This document shows positions 22,619-31,785 of a stretch of DNA of 33,469 nucleotides, one piece after another. Numbering within the stretch: position 1 is the stretch's first letter; each line of letters starts with the position of its first letter. This stretch comes from Oscillospiraceae bacterium. Its GTDB lineage: Bacteria > Bacillota > Clostridia > Oscillospirales > Ruminococcaceae. The stretch is taken from the NCBI GenBank assembly GCA_029068025.1, contig JAIEDJ010000304.1:1-33469 (forward strand), read 5' to 3'. A model generated the notes under the pieces. The model was not told the DNA's origin. It made no database searches and saw only the letters and a program-made list of their open reading frames with translations. Made by a program: the position numbers and the translations under genes.

Positions 22619-22647
22619 TTGCAAATTCCAAAAAATTGTGATACAAT
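22619..22647 (+). promoter_or_regulatory. SigmaA promoter for pyruvate:ferredoxin oxidoreductase
   Basis: -35 TTGCAA (22619-22624), 17 bases, -10 TACAAT (22642-22647). The leader of about 110 bases contains a GGGAC/GTCCC pair (22699-22703 with 22727-22731) before the AGGAGG ribosome site. Confidence 0.75.
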
Positions 22648-22763
22648 ATAAGGTGTAATATTCAAGGCTTGTATACTACAGGCTCTTGATGTATGATCGG
22701 GACGAGGAATATTCAGCTGTTCTGTTGTCCCTGAAATTTTGATTCACACAGGAGGAAAAACCA

Positions 22764-25700
22764 ATGGCAAGAGAAAAGCTTACGATGGACGGTAACAACG
22801 CCGCGGGTCATGTGTCCTATGCGTTCACCGATCTGGCAGCCATTTACCCCATCACCCCGTCTTCCGTTATGGCGGAAGTCACCGATTCCTGGGCTACCGC
22901 AGGAAGAAAGAATATCTTCGGCGAGCAGGTTAAAGTCGTAGAGATGCAGTCCGAGGCAGGCGCTGCGGGCGCTGTTCACGGCTCGCTCTCCGCAGGTGCG
23001 CTCACCACGACCTACACCGCTTCCCAGGGCTTGCTTCTGATGATCCCCAATATGTATAAGATAGCGGGCGAGCTGCTCCCGAACGTTATCCATGTATCCG
23101 CTCGTGCGCTGGCTTCTCACGCGCTGTCGATCTTCGGCGACCACAGCGACGTTTACGCTTGCCGCCAGACCGGTTACGCTATGCTCTGCTCCACCAACCC
23201 TCAGGAGGTTATGGATCTGGGCGCTGTAGCTCACCTTTCCACCATTAAGGGCAGAGTTCCTTTCCTGCACTTCTTCGACGGCTTCAGAACCTCTCACGAG
23301 ATCCAGAAGATCGAGGTCTGGGACTACGACACTCTCGCAAAGATGGTTGACTGGGATTCCATTCAGGCATTCCGCGACAGAGCGCTCAACCCCGAGCACC
23401 CCGTTCTTCACGGTACTGCTCAGAACCCGGATATCTTCTTCCAGGCACGTGAGGCTTGCAACAAGTACTACAATGAGATCCCGAACGTTGTTACCGAGTA
23501 CATGAACAAGGTAAATGCGGAGATCGGCACCGATTACAAGCTGTTCAACTACTACGGCGCTCCCGACGCGGAAGAAGTAATCGTAGCAATGGGCTCCGTT
23601 TGCGACACTATCGAAGAGACTATCGACTTCATGCTCAAGCAGGGTCGCAAGGTTGGTCTCGTTAAGGTTCGTCTGTACAGACCGTTTGTTTCTTCCGCTC
23701 TGGTTGACGCTATCCCGTCTACCGTTAAGAAGATCAGCGTTCTTGACAGAACCAAGGAGCCGGGTTCTCTCGGCGAGCCGCTGTACCTCGATGTAGTAGC
23801 AGCTCTCAAGAAGGAGAACAAGTTCCAAGATGTTCCTGTATTCACCGGTCGTTACGGTCTCGGTTCCAAGGACTGCAACCCGGCACAGATCATCGCAGTT
23901 TACAACAACAAGGACAAGGCAGTATTCACTCTCGGTATCGAGGATGACGTTACCAAGTTGTCTCTCCCGATCGTTGAGAACCCGAACACTACTCCCGAAG
24001 GCACTACCTGCTGCAAGTTCTGGGGTCTCGGTTCCGACGGTACCGTTGGTGCGAACAAGAACTCCATCAAGATCATCGGCGACCACACCGATATGTACGC
24101 TCAGGCTTACTTCGCATACGACTCCAAGAAGTCCGGCGGCGTAACTATCTCTCATCTGAGATTCGGTAAGTCCCCGATCAAGTCAACATACTTCGTAAAC
24201 AAGGCAAACTTCGTTGCCTGCCACAACCCGTCTTACATCGATAAGTACGATATGGTTGAGGACGTTATCCCGGGCGGCTCGTTCCTGCTGAACTGCCAGT
24301 GGACAGTAGACGAGCTTGACGAAAAGCTCCCTGCTCCCGTAAAGGCATACATCGCAAAGAACAACATCAACTTCTATATTATTAACGCTATCAAGGTAGC
24401 TAAGGAGATCGGTCTGGGCAACAAGACCAACACCGTTCTTCAGTCGGCATTCTTCTCGATCGCTAACATCATTCCCGCGAATGACGCTATCGAGTATATG
24501 AAGAAGGCTGCTTACAAGTCGTTCGCTAAGAAGGGCGACGATATCGTAAACATGAACTACGCCGCTATCGAAAAGGGCGCAGGCGAGGTCATCAAGGTTG
24601 ACGTTCCCGCTTCTTGGGCTAACTGCACCGGTGAGCTTTCTCATCCGAAGTTCGAGCAGGGCGAGGGCGACAGCAAGTTCCTCATCGACTTCGTAAACAA
24701 CATTCAGGTTCCCGTAAACGCACAGCGCGGCGACAAGCTCCCTGTATCTACTTTCGTAGACATCGCAGACGGCACATTCCCGCAGGGCTCCGCTGCATTC
24801 GAGAAGCGCGGTATCGCGGTTGATGTTCCCGAGTGGATCCCCGAGAACTGCATCCAGTGTAATCAGTGCGCATTCGTTTGCCCGCACGCTGTTATCCGTC
24901 CGTTCGCTATGAACGACGCTGAGGCTTCCGCTGCACCCGCAGCTACCAAGTCCAAGGCTATGACAGGCGTTGACGGCTTGAAGTACACCATGGCGATCTC
25001 CACTCTTGACTGCACAGGCTGCGGCGTTTGCGCAAACATCTGCCCGGCAGGCGCAAAGGACAAGAGCAAGAGCGCTCTCGTTATGAAGCCCATCGATTCT
25101 CAGATGGATCAGCAGGAAGTATTCAATTATGCTGTTAAGAAGGTTTCCGAGAAGGACGAGGTTCGCGCTAAGTTCGCTGAGAACACTGTAAAGGGTTCGC
25201 AGTTCAACCAGCCGTTGCTCGAATTCTCCGGCGCATGCGCAGGCTGTGGCGAAACTCCGTATGCTAAGCTGATCACTCAGCTCTTCGGCGACAGAATGTA
25301 TATCGCAAACGCAACAGGCTGCTCCTCTATCTGGGCAGGTTCCGAGCCCTCCACTCCGTACACCACCAACAAGGCAGGTCACGGACCCGCTTGGGCTAAC
25401 TCCCTCTTCGAGGACAACGCGGAGTTCGGTCTCGGTATGTTCCTCGCTCAGGATACTCTCCGTACCAGAGCACAAGGCAAGCTCAAGGAGATCGCCGCTA
25501 TGGACGGTCACGAGAAGGCTAAGGGTCTCATCGACGAGTACTTCAAGACCGTAAACGACGGCAAGGCAAACGCTGTTGCTACCAAGAACCTTGTTGAGGC
25601 GTTCGAGAACTGCCAGTGCGCTAACGAGCCCGCAGTCAAGGAAGTATTGAAGCTCAAGAACTACCTCTCCAAGAAGAGCCAGTGGATCTTCGGCGGCGAC

Positions 25701-26342
25701 GGCTGGGCTTACGATATCGGCTACGGCGGACTTGATCACGTTATCGCTTCCGGCAAGAACGTAAACATCTTCGTATTCGATACCGAGGTTTATTCCAACA
25801 CCGGCGGTCAGGCTTCCAAGGCTACCAACGTAGGCGCGGTTGCTCAGTTCGCGGCAGGCGGTAAGGACGTTAAGAAGAAGGATCTCGCAGGCATCGCAAT
25901 GAGCTACGGCTATGTATACGTCGCTCAGATCAGCATGGGCGCAGACAAGGCACAGTGCCTGAAGGCTATTGCCGAGGCTGAGGCTTATGACGGTCCTTCC
26001 CTGATCATCGCATACGCTCCGTGTATCAACCACGGTATCAAGGGCGGTCTGACCATCGCTCAGCAGGTTGAGAAGGAAGCTGTAGAGGCGGGTTACTGGC
26101 ACCTGTTCCGCTTCAATCCCGCTCTCGCTGACGAAGGCAAGTCTCCGTTCTCGCTCGACAGCAAGGCTCCGACCGGCGACTACAAGGCATTCATGATGAG
26201 AGAGGTTCGTTACAACTCGCTCATGCGTGCTAACAAGGAAAGAGCTGAGGTTCTGTTCGACAAGGCAGTTGCAAACGCAAAGGCTAAGTACGATCACCTT
26301 GTTGAAATGCAGAATATGTACAAGGCAGAGTTCGAGAAGTAA
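22764..26342 (+). CDS. nifJ: Pyruvate:ferredoxin (flavodoxin) oxidoreductase
   Basis: This cytosolic homodimer oxidises pyruvate with CoA to acetyl-CoA and CO2 and reduces ferredoxin; it is the central fermentative step in clostridia. All domains lie in one 1192-residue chain: the pyruvate-binding N-terminal domain (AAGHVSYAFTDLAAIYPITPSS), the transketolase-type domain II, a two-cluster ferredoxin domain (C696-x2-C-x2-C-x3-C and C750-x2-C-x2-C-x3-C), a third cluster site CAGCGE (825-830), and the thiamine-diphosphate site GDGWAYDIG (about 978) with NTGGQAS. ATG 22764 has AGGAGG 8 bases upstream. Codon use is far more restricted than in its neighbours (almost only AAG, AAC, GTT/GTA), the mark of very high expression. 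A terminator follows. Confidence 0.98.
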   Translation: MAREKLTMDGNNAAGHVSYAFTDLAAIYPITPSSVMAEVTDSWATAGRKNIFGEQVKVVEMQSEAGAAGAVHGSLSAGALTTTYTASQGLLLMIPNMYKIAGELLPNVIHVSARALASHALSIFGDHSDVYACRQTGYAMLCSTNPQEVMDLGAVAHLSTIKGRVPFLHFFDGFRTSHEIQKIEVWDYDTLAKMVDWDSIQAFRDRALNPEHPVLHGTAQNPDIFFQAREACNKYYNEIPNVVTEYMNKVNAEIGTDYKLFNYYGAPDAEEVIVAMGSVCDTIEETIDFMLKQGRKVGLVKVRLYRPFVSSALVDAIPSTVKKISVLDRTKEPGSLGEPLYLDVVAALKKENKFQDVPVFTGRYGLGSKDCNPAQIIAVYNNKDKAVFTLGIEDDVTKLSLPIVENPNTTPEGTTCCKFWGLGSDGTVGANKNSIKIIGDHTDMYAQAYFAYDSKKSGGVTISHLRFGKSPIKSTYFVNKANFVACHNPSYIDKYDMVEDVIPGGSFLLNCQWTVDELDEKLPAPVKAYIAKNNINFYIINAIKVAKEIGLGNKTNTVLQSAFFSIANIIPANDAIEYMKKAAYKSFAKKGDDIVNMNYAAIEKGAGEVIKVDVPASWANCTGELSHPKFEQGEGDSKFLIDFVNNIQVPVNAQRGDKLPVSTFVDIADGTFPQGSAAFEKRGIAVDVPEWIPENCIQCNQCAFVCPHAVIRPFAMNDAEASAAPAATKSKAMTGVDGLKYTMAISTLDCTGCGVCANICPAGAKDKSKSALVMKPIDSQMDQQEVFNYAVKKVSEKDEVRAKFAENTVKGSQFNQPLLEFSGACAGCGETPYAKLITQLFGDRMYIANATGCSSIWAGSEPSTPYTTNKAGHGPAWANSLFEDNAEFGLGMFLAQDTLRTRAQGKLKEIAAMDGHEKAKGLIDEYFKTVNDGKANAVATKNLVEAFENCQCANEPAVKEVLKLKNYLSKKSQWIFGGDGWAYDIGYGGLDHVIASGKNVNIFVFDTEVYSNTGGQASKATNVGAVAQFAAGGKDVKKKDLAGIAMSYGYVYVAQISMGADKAQCLKAIAEAEAYDGPSLIIAYAPCINHGIKGGLTIAQQVEKEAVEAGYWHLFRFNPALADEGKSPFSLDSKAPTGDYKAFMMREVRYNSLMRANKERAEVLFDKAVANAKAKYDHLVEMQNMYKAEFEK

Positions 26343-26372
26343 TTTCCGGATAATACCTTAACCGAATAACCC

Positions 26373-26405
26373 AATCCCCCGACAGCAATGCCGGGGGATT
26401 TTCTT
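26373..26405 (+). terminator. Intrinsic terminator after nifJ
   Basis: AATCCCCCGACA (26373-26384) pairs with TGCCGGGGGATT (26389-26400), one mismatch, followed by TTCTTG; the stem's own TT plus this gives the U-rich tail. Confidence 0.85.
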
Positions 26406-26463
26406 GTTTCGCATCCCGCCCCCGCTCCTTACCAAACGGCATTTCTCCGGGAAAAATTACAAA

Positions 26464-26509
26464 ATTGTAATGGAATTGTAATGCAATAGTAATTTTTATG
26501 TGTTATGAT
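26464..26509 (+). promoter_or_regulatory. Three 11-bp direct repeats and -10 box before the ABC operon
   Basis: ATTGTAATGGA (26464), ATTGTAATGCA (26475) and ATAGTAATTTT (26486) lie exactly 11 bases apart, followed by the -10 TATGAT (26504-26509). There is no good -35 at the right distance. This is the usual layout of a promoter activated by an OmpR-type regulator, and such a regulator gene lies at 30623-31303. Confidence 0.6.
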
Positions 26510-26591
26510 ATAAAAAACAAAAGGAAAGAGAACCGCCGAAACGCGCGGTAAATACACATGATCGTACAAGCCGGTCAAGGAGGACAGATCA

Positions 26592-27311
26592 ATGGAACTT
26601 TTAAAAATCGAAAATTTATGCAAGACTTACGGCAAGGGAGAAAACGAGGTAAGGGCGCTGGATGACATTTCGTTTATCGTGCCCAAAGGGCAAATGGCGG
26701 CAATAATAGGTCCGTCCGGCTCGGGAAAATCAACGCTTCTGCACATTCTGGGCGGAGTTGACCGCCCCACTTCGGGAAAGGTGTTTCTCGACGGACAGGA
26801 CGTTTACAAGCAGAACAATCACAATCTCGCCGTATTCCGCCGCCGTCAGGTAGGACTTATCTATCAGTTTTACAACCTCATACCCGTGCTCAACGCGGAG
26901 GAAAATATCACGCTGCCCATGATAATGGACGGCAGAACTCCGAAGCTCGAGCAGCTCTATGATATGCTGAAAATGCTGGATCTCGTCGAGCGGCGGCATC
27001 ATCTTCCGTCTCAGCTTTCGGGAGGACAGCAGCAGCGCGTCTCGATAGGGAGGGCGCTTTTCAACTCGCCCGGCGTGATCTTAGCGGACGAACCTACTGG
27101 AAATCTCGACAGCAAAAACAGCGCCGAGATAATCGCGCTGCTGAGAAAATCGAACCGTGAGATGGATCAGACCATGCTGATAATCACCCATGATGAAAAC
27201 ATTGCCCTTCAATGCGACAGGATCATCACGCTGAGCGACGGAAAGATCGTCAGCGACAAGCTGACAGGGCAGTCCGGAATGCTTGACGATAGGAGGCAGG
27301 ACGATGTTTGA
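26592..27311 (+). CDS. ABC transporter ATP-binding protein (MacB/BceA-like)
   Basis: This cytosolic ATPase of a type VII-like ABC system has Walker A GPSGSGKS (40-47), the Q-loop at Q92, signature LSGGQQQR (142-149), Walker B VILADEPTG (E167) and switch H200. The length of 239 aa matches LolD/MacB/BceA enzymes. ATG 26592 follows AAGGAGG. The stop codon overlaps the start of the permease gene by 8 bases. With the kinase-regulator pair beyond the terminator it forms a typical Firmicute antimicrobial-peptide or cell-envelope-stress module. Confidence 0.95.
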   Translation: MELLKIENLCKTYGKGENEVRALDDISFIVPKGQMAAIIGPSGSGKSTLLHILGGVDRPTSGKVFLDGQDVYKQNNHNLAVFRRRQVGLIYQFYNLIPVLNAEENITLPMIMDGRTPKLEQLYDMLKMLDLVERRHHLPSQLSGGQQQRVSIGRALFNSPGVILADEPTGNLDSKNSAEIIALLRKSNREMDQTMLIITHDENIALQCDRIITLSDGKIVSDKLTGQSGMLDDRRQDDV

Positions 27312-29544
27312 GAGAATGCTCGCGAAAAAATACATCCTCGCGCAGAAGCGCCACTCCGCGCTTACCGTATGCAGCATAGTGATCGCCATCGCGCTGATCG
27401 TAATGCTGTTTACCATGTTTTCCACAGTAATGGGGATCATGCGCAATATCGCTTATTCCGAAGGGGATTATCATATCATGGTAGTCGGAATTGAACACGG
27501 GGCAAATAATATAGATAAAGAGCTATGCGATACTATCACGGAAGCATTGAGTGAATACGGTACATGTACGCCGGAAGAAACGTTCATTGACGGAAAGGTT
27601 TATTACAATATAAAACTGATGCTGAACAAAAGCATAGACAGCGCAAACCTGTTTATGAACCGTATTGCCGCAAAAACGAATGTCAAGGACTTCTATTTCT
27701 ACACAAACGATATGCTTATTTTCTGCGATCTGAAGGATGCCAAAGCGGGAATGAATATGTCGATGATCATTGCGTTGTTCTATGTGGTCGTGCTGGTTCT
27801 TATAATCATGCTGAGACTGATCATAGACACAGCCTTTGAGATCTCGTCAAAGGAGCGCGAGCGGCAGTTCGGCGTTCTCCAGTCTATCGGCGCTACCCCG
27901 AAACAGATCGTCCGAATAATGACCCATGAGGGACTTATGCTGTCCGCAGTTGGGATACCGCTCGGAACAGCTGTCGGCATAGGTCTCGGATATCTGGTAT
28001 ACCGCGCGGTGCTCGGCACGGGACTTATGGATCTGTACCTCACCCCGTCAAGGGCGGCTGAGCTCGTACACTTCTCCGTCAGTCCGTGGCTTACGTTACT
28101 GGGCATTGTCACGGGATTGGTCTGGGTGCTGCTTTCCGCTTACGGAACGGGAATGAGAGTTATAAAAATGAGCCCTGTTCAGGCGATCAGCCAACGCGCG
28201 GGCACAGTAAGGAAGGTACACCGCGCGTCTCTGTTCGGAAAGCTGTTCGGCTGGACGGGAAAGCTGGCTTCACGCAATAATATGCGCCAGCCGAAGCGCT
28301 TCATCGCTACCGTGGTATCGCTCACGCTGTCGATAGCGATCTTCTCGGCAGTCACCGTGGTGGTAAACGACCTGAGCGGCGCTATTGACGATCACTACGC
28401 CGAGAGAGCCGGTCTGCCAGATATCACTGTTTATGCTCCTTACTACGATAACGATCCGCTAGCCGCCTGCAAAGAGTTCAGGAAGATCGAAGAAAGCGGT
28501 CTGTTCAGCGAAATTCATTTTAATTTATCGTTTTACGGGGGTATGAAAAACACCGATCCTATGAGTGACAAAACTTTCAATGGCAGTATCGATCTTGTTT
28601 TTTACAACAGAGATGATTATGACCTGAGATTCAACGGTCACCCGACGATATCCTATGATGAGCTTACCGCAAGCGGCGGATACATTATCAGCAAGGATGC
28701 CGCGGATATTCTCGGCTCCGAAAAAAGCGTCACAGTCAGCTTCAGTGAAAGAACGCCTATACTTTACAGCGAAGAAGAATACAACGCCCTCACGCCCAAG
28801 GAACAGGAAAAATTCAATGGCAAACAGATAATAAACGGCGTAACAAGCTATACGTATTACCCGGAATATACTGTTGATTTTGACATTTACGGCACAACAG
28901 ACGAAAGCTACCTGCACCTGACGGGAACCGTAGATCAATACGAAAACGGCGCTTATCTGCTGCTTGAAAGATCCAGGACGACAGGACTTGACGATATATA
29001 CTGCCTCATTGCCGAGGATGCCGACTACTACGAGGTCATAAACTTTCTGGAGCGGAACGATATGACTTATAACGACAGCACCGCGGAAAACCGCCGTATT
29101 CACGCGCTGCTGACCTCCGCGAATATCGTAGCCGCGTTCCTGAGTGTATTGATCGCGCTTATCGCTGTAGTCAATATGGTGAATATCCTCGCAACCGGGA
29201 TCCTGAACCGCCGCGCGGAGCTTGCGGCTCTGCAGTGCGTGGGAATGACCGAAAAGGAGCTTCGCAAAATGACCGTGATCGAGTGCCTGCAATACGCGCT
29301 GACATCGGGTATCGCGGCGGTAGCGGTATGCGAGCTTATGATGCTGCTCACGGAAAAAATGCTGCATATCGTGCTCGGGGAGGAAATGCAGCGGCTGGAG
29401 GTGTTCATCAACTATGCCCAGCCGCTCCCGATAATCGCGGCAGCCGCGCTCTGCGCGTTTGCGGTCGCGCTCGCGGCTTCGTTCACCGCCCAGCGGACAA
29501 TGAAAAAAACCTCGCTCGTGGAGCAGATACGCTCGGTAGAATAA
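27304..29544 (+). CDS. ABC transporter permease with two FtsX domains
   Basis: This 746-residue membrane protein has helix 1 at about 21-43, an extracellular segment, then three helices carrying the first FtsX domain (ERERQFGVLQSIGATPKQI after the helix near residue 160). Another helix (SLTLSIAIFSAVTVVV) and a larger extracellular domain of about 230 residues follow, and then the second FtsX domain (NRRAELAALQCVGMTEKEL) with the last three helices. Such permeases couple ATP hydrolysis to mechanical movement rather than classical transport. ATG 27304 with AGGAGG is used; the frame extends back to TTG 27283. BceB proteins have ten helices and one very large loop, so this is related but probably not a true BceB. 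Confidence 0.92.
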   Translation: MFERMLAKKYILAQKRHSALTVCSIVIAIALIVMLFTMFSTVMGIMRNIAYSEGDYHIMVVGIEHGANNIDKELCDTITEALSEYGTCTPEETFIDGKVYYNIKLMLNKSIDSANLFMNRIAAKTNVKDFYFYTNDMLIFCDLKDAKAGMNMSMIIALFYVVVLVLIIMLRLIIDTAFEISSKERERQFGVLQSIGATPKQIVRIMTHEGLMLSAVGIPLGTAVGIGLGYLVYRAVLGTGLMDLYLTPSRAAELVHFSVSPWLTLLGIVTGLVWVLLSAYGTGMRVIKMSPVQAISQRAGTVRKVHRASLFGKLFGWTGKLASRNNMRQPKRFIATVVSLTLSIAIFSAVTVVVNDLSGAIDDHYAERAGLPDITVYAPYYDNDPLAACKEFRKIEESGLFSEIHFNLSFYGGMKNTDPMSDKTFNGSIDLVFYNRDDYDLRFNGHPTISYDELTASGGYIISKDAADILGSEKSVTVSFSERTPILYSEEEYNALTPKEQEKFNGKQIINGVTSYTYYPEYTVDFDIYGTTDESYLHLTGTVDQYENGAYLLLERSRTTGLDDIYCLIAEDADYYEVINFLERNDMTYNDSTAENRRIHALLTSANIVAAFLSVLIALIAVVNMVNILATGILNRRAELAALQCVGMTEKELRKMTVIECLQYALTSGIAAVAVCELMMLLTEKMLHIVLGEEMQRLEVFINYAQPLPIIAAAALCAFAVALAASFTAQRTMKKTSLVEQIRSVE

Positions 29545-29547
29545 AAG

Positions 29548-29578
29548 AAACGCGCCCGGCTCTTTTCCGGGCGCGTTT
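29548..29578. terminator. Bidirectional terminator between ABC permease and kinase
   Basis: This is a perfect 12-bp stem AAACGCGCCCGG (29548-29559) / CCGGGCGCGTTT (29567-29578) with a 7-base loop. It is T-rich on the plus-strand side and is A/T-flanked on the other. Confidence 0.9.
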
Positions 29579-29618
29579 TACATACAAAAACTAACTACTA
29601 ACAACAATTCTCTAACAA

Positions 29619-30626
29619 CTATCTGTATATTCTTATTTCAAATTCCGCGCCGAGCGGCGGAGCGTTTCGCACTTGAAGGCTGCCGTTATGCAGCGCGATA
29701 ATTTTTCGGGCGAACGCAAGCCCTATCCCATAGCCGTTTTTGTTGAACTCGGAGCCGCGGTAAAATCTCTCGAAAACGTGCGGAAGCTCCTGCTCCGAAA
29801 TTCCGCTTCCGCTGTCGGTAACGGTGATCCCCGTGTAGATCGCGTTTTCGGCGGCGGATATCCTGATAGTTCCGCCTTCTGGGGTGTGCTCCATACAGTT
29901 TTTCAAAACATTAACGACCGCCTCGGTGCAGTACTGTCTGTCGCCGCTGAAAACCGGGCTGCCCTCGATCTCGGTGCGCACTGTGATATTTTTCAGTTCG
30001 ATTGAGATCGAAAGCGGCTCGAGAGCGTCCTTGATAAGTTCTTTGACGGAAATTTCCTCCGTTCTGAACTCGACCGCACCCGCTTCAAGCCGGGAAAGAT
30101 TCAGCATAGTTTCAAGCATCCACTGCATTCTCGACAGCAGCCTGTAAAGCTCACGGGTATGCTCCGCGCGTTCGCGGGCAGGCAGCCCGGGATCCCGCAG
30201 CAGGCCAAGAACAAGCAGCATTGCCGTAAGAGGTGTGCGCAGCTGGTGAGACATATCCTCCAGCGCTTCCTTCATAAACTGCTTGTCCATGTGCAGCGCG
30301 GAATTCTGCTCGCGCAGGCGCACTGTCATCTTGCGTATCTCATCGGACAGTATGCTGAGCTCGCCCTCGCTGTATTCGCTGAGATCCACCATATCCGATC
30401 CGCGAAGTATATCATCTATGTTATTGCAGAGCTTCATGATCTTTTCATTGCGCTTTGACAGCGGCACAAATTGTATGAGCAGAATAACAGCCGCCGCGGC
30501 GAGCAGCACGAACGCCGCGGGAACGCTGAAAAAAAGACAGCCACCAAAGCCTATTGCAGCAGCCCCCAGCTGGCAGAAAAACGAAGCACGTATCTCGGGA
30601 CTGCGCATTATATTCATAACATTCAT
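29619..30626 (-). CDS. Sensor histidine kinase
   Basis: The 335 residues have two closely spaced membrane helices (about 15-34 and 36-56) with almost no extracellular loop, a HAMP-like linker, the phosphoacceptor H127 in EDMSHQLRTPLTA, an N-box (NVLKNCMEH), a G1 box (DSGSGIS), an F-box (FERFYRG) and a G2 box (GYGIGLAFA). The near-absent sensor loop is the mark of intramembrane-sensing kinases, which often sense through a neighbouring ABC transporter. ATG 30626 overlaps the regulator stop as ATGA. The ABC operon lies convergently beyond a shared terminator. Confidence 0.94.
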   Translation of the reverse strand: MNVMNIMRSPEIRASFFCQLGAAAIGFGGCLFFSVPAAFVLLAAAAVILLIQFVPLSKRNEKIMKLCNNIDDILRGSDMVDLSEYSEGELSILSDEIRKMTVRLREQNSALHMDKQFMKEALEDMSHQLRTPLTAMLLVLGLLRDPGLPARERAEHTRELYRLLSRMQWMLETMLNLSRLEAGAVEFRTEEISVKELIKDALEPLSISIELKNITVRTEIEGSPVFSGDRQYCTEAVVNVLKNCMEHTPEGGTIRISAAENAIYTGITVTDSGSGISEQELPHVFERFYRGSEFNKNGYGIGLAFARKIIALHNGSLQVRNAPPLGAEFEIRIYR

Positions 30627-31303
30627 TCGTCCACCGCCTTATAACCCAACCCACGCACGGTTTTAAGTATGCGCGGATCCGTCGGATCGTCCTCTATCTT
30701 GTCGCGGATACGCTTGATGTAAACGTTGAGCGTGTTGTCCTCTACAAACTCTCCCGAGATGGTCCACAGCTCGTCCGCGATCCTGTCACGCGAAAGCAGT
30801 ATCCCCTTATTGGTGAAGAACAGCAGCAGAAGCCGGTATTCCAGCGCGGACATCGAAAGCTCCGCACCGTCTTTTGTGACGATCCCCTTTACGGGATCGA
30901 TACAGATGTTTCCGCATCGGAGCGCAGCCGGCATTGAAGCTCCGTGCTTTCGCATGGCGTTTTTGATACGCGCCACAAGCTCGCGCGGACGAAACGGCTT
31001 GCTGATATAATCGTCCGCTCCGGCTTCAAAGCCCGCGACGGTGCAGGCTTCATCGGCGGACGCGGTAAGAAATATCACAGGAACATCGCTCTTTTCCCTT
31101 ATCCTTGAGCAGATCGAAAAACCGTTCCCGTCATCCAGAGACAGATCGAGCAGAACGCAGCCGAATTCCCCGTTACCGAACGCCGCAATTCCGTCGGTCT
31201 TGCCGAAAGCGTGCGTAACGGAAAAATCCTCGGTCTTGAGATACTTCACCAGATTTTCGGCAAGCGCTCTGTCGTCCTCCACAAGCAAAATATTAGCTGA
31301 CAT
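30623..31303 (-). CDS. OmpR-family response regulator
   Basis: This 226-residue DNA-binding regulator has a receiver with D10/D11, D53 (LLDLSLDDG), T in FLTASADEA and K in YISKPF, then a winged-helix output domain (SALEYRLLLLFFTNKGILLSRDRI, NTLNVYIKRIRDKI, VRGLGYKAVD). ATG 31303 has GGAGG 5 bases upstream; the ORF reaches back to 31342 without a site. It is first in the operon with the kinase and has a strong promoter (31347-31375). The probable target is the direct-repeat site at 26464-26496 before the ABC genes. Confidence 0.95.
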   Translation of the reverse strand: MSANILLVEDDRALAENLVKYLKTEDFSVTHAFGKTDGIAAFGNGEFGCVLLDLSLDDGNGFSICSRIREKSDVPVIFLTASADEACTVAGFEAGADDYISKPFRPRELVARIKNAMRKHGASMPAALRCGNICIDPVKGIVTKDGAELSMSALEYRLLLLFFTNKGILLSRDRIADELWTISGEFVEDNTLNVYIKRIRDKIEDDPTDPRILKTVRGLGYKAVDE

Positions 31304-31346
31304 GATATCCTCCGTTAAAGGCAGTGTTTTGAAGATCTTCAATTAT

Positions 31347-31375
31347 ATTATACTATGAATGGCGGATTTTTTCAA
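31347..31375 (-). promoter_or_regulatory. SigmaA promoter for the kinase-regulator operon
   Basis: On the minus strand: -35 TTGAAA (31370-31375), 17 bases, -10 TATAAT (31347-31352). The hexamers and part of the spacer (CCGCC) match the acyl-chain operon promoter at 19739-19767. Confidence 0.75.
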
Positions 31376-31444
31376 GTGATCTGAAGAAAGATACGCCGAT
31401 TAAACGCGTAAAAGCCGCCGTATCGAAAAAAATTTTTCTGGAGC

Positions 31445-31486
31445 TGTGACCAAACGCGTTTTTTCCGCGACAATATAAGCAGAGAA
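31445..31486 (+). promoter_or_regulatory. ECF-type promoter 1
   Basis: TGTGACC (31445-31451) is followed by a -10 block ending AATATAAGCAGAGAA; the block starts 23 bases from the first T. It precedes only a decayed reading frame. Confidence 0.55.
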
Positions 31487-31693
31487 GCAAAGCGTTCACT
31501 GATCATTTTGACCTCGAGTATGAGTATATCGGGCTTAATGACGGCACACAAGCGAAGCTACACCGCTCGGTATCCGGAGATTATATATATCGCCGAGTTT
31601 GAGCACGGCGGCGCGTATTATGCGTTCAAGACGGGCGTTGACCGAAGCGGCGTGTTCCGGATACCGGCAGATCTCGGAATTCTTGACGCATAA
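31480..31693 (+). pseudogene. Decayed gene fragment
   Basis: One frame gives DLEYEYIGLNDGTQAKLHRSVSG then stops. Shifting frame at the TATATATA tract (about 31583-31590) continues with IAEFEHGGAYYAFKTGVD and FRIPADLGILDA to a TAA at 31691-31693. The joined product has a plausible composition. There is no start codon with a ribosome site, so I read it as a frameshifted remnant downstream of an intact ECF promoter. It could also be chance. No family recognised. Confidence 0.35.
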
Positions 31694-31729
31694 AATTTCC
31701 ACGGATCTTGATTTTTTGAGTGAAAAATA

Positions 31730-31771
31730 TGTGACCACTCCCATCTCGTCGGTGTCTATATAAACAGAGAA
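31730..31771 (+). promoter_or_regulatory. ECF-type promoter 2, for the sigma factor gene
   Basis: TGTGACC (31730-31736) and a -10 block TGTCTATATAAACAGAGAA starting at 31753, 23 bases from the first T, exactly as in copies 1 and 3. Transcription should start just before the tandem repeats at 31786. Confidence 0.65.
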
Positions 31772-31785
31772 CCAAAAACGCGTTT

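Noticed and set aside
22713-26297. Long reading frames of 480 and 704 codons on the strand opposite nifJ
   Set aside because: They mirror a highly codon-biased gene, have no ribosome site, and their compositions are extreme (Leu/Val/Arg/Ser-rich). They are shadows.
27304-29544. A true BceB bacitracin-type permease
   Set aside because: The helix layout has two FtsX domains and a middle outer domain of moderate size; BceB has ten helices and one very large loop.
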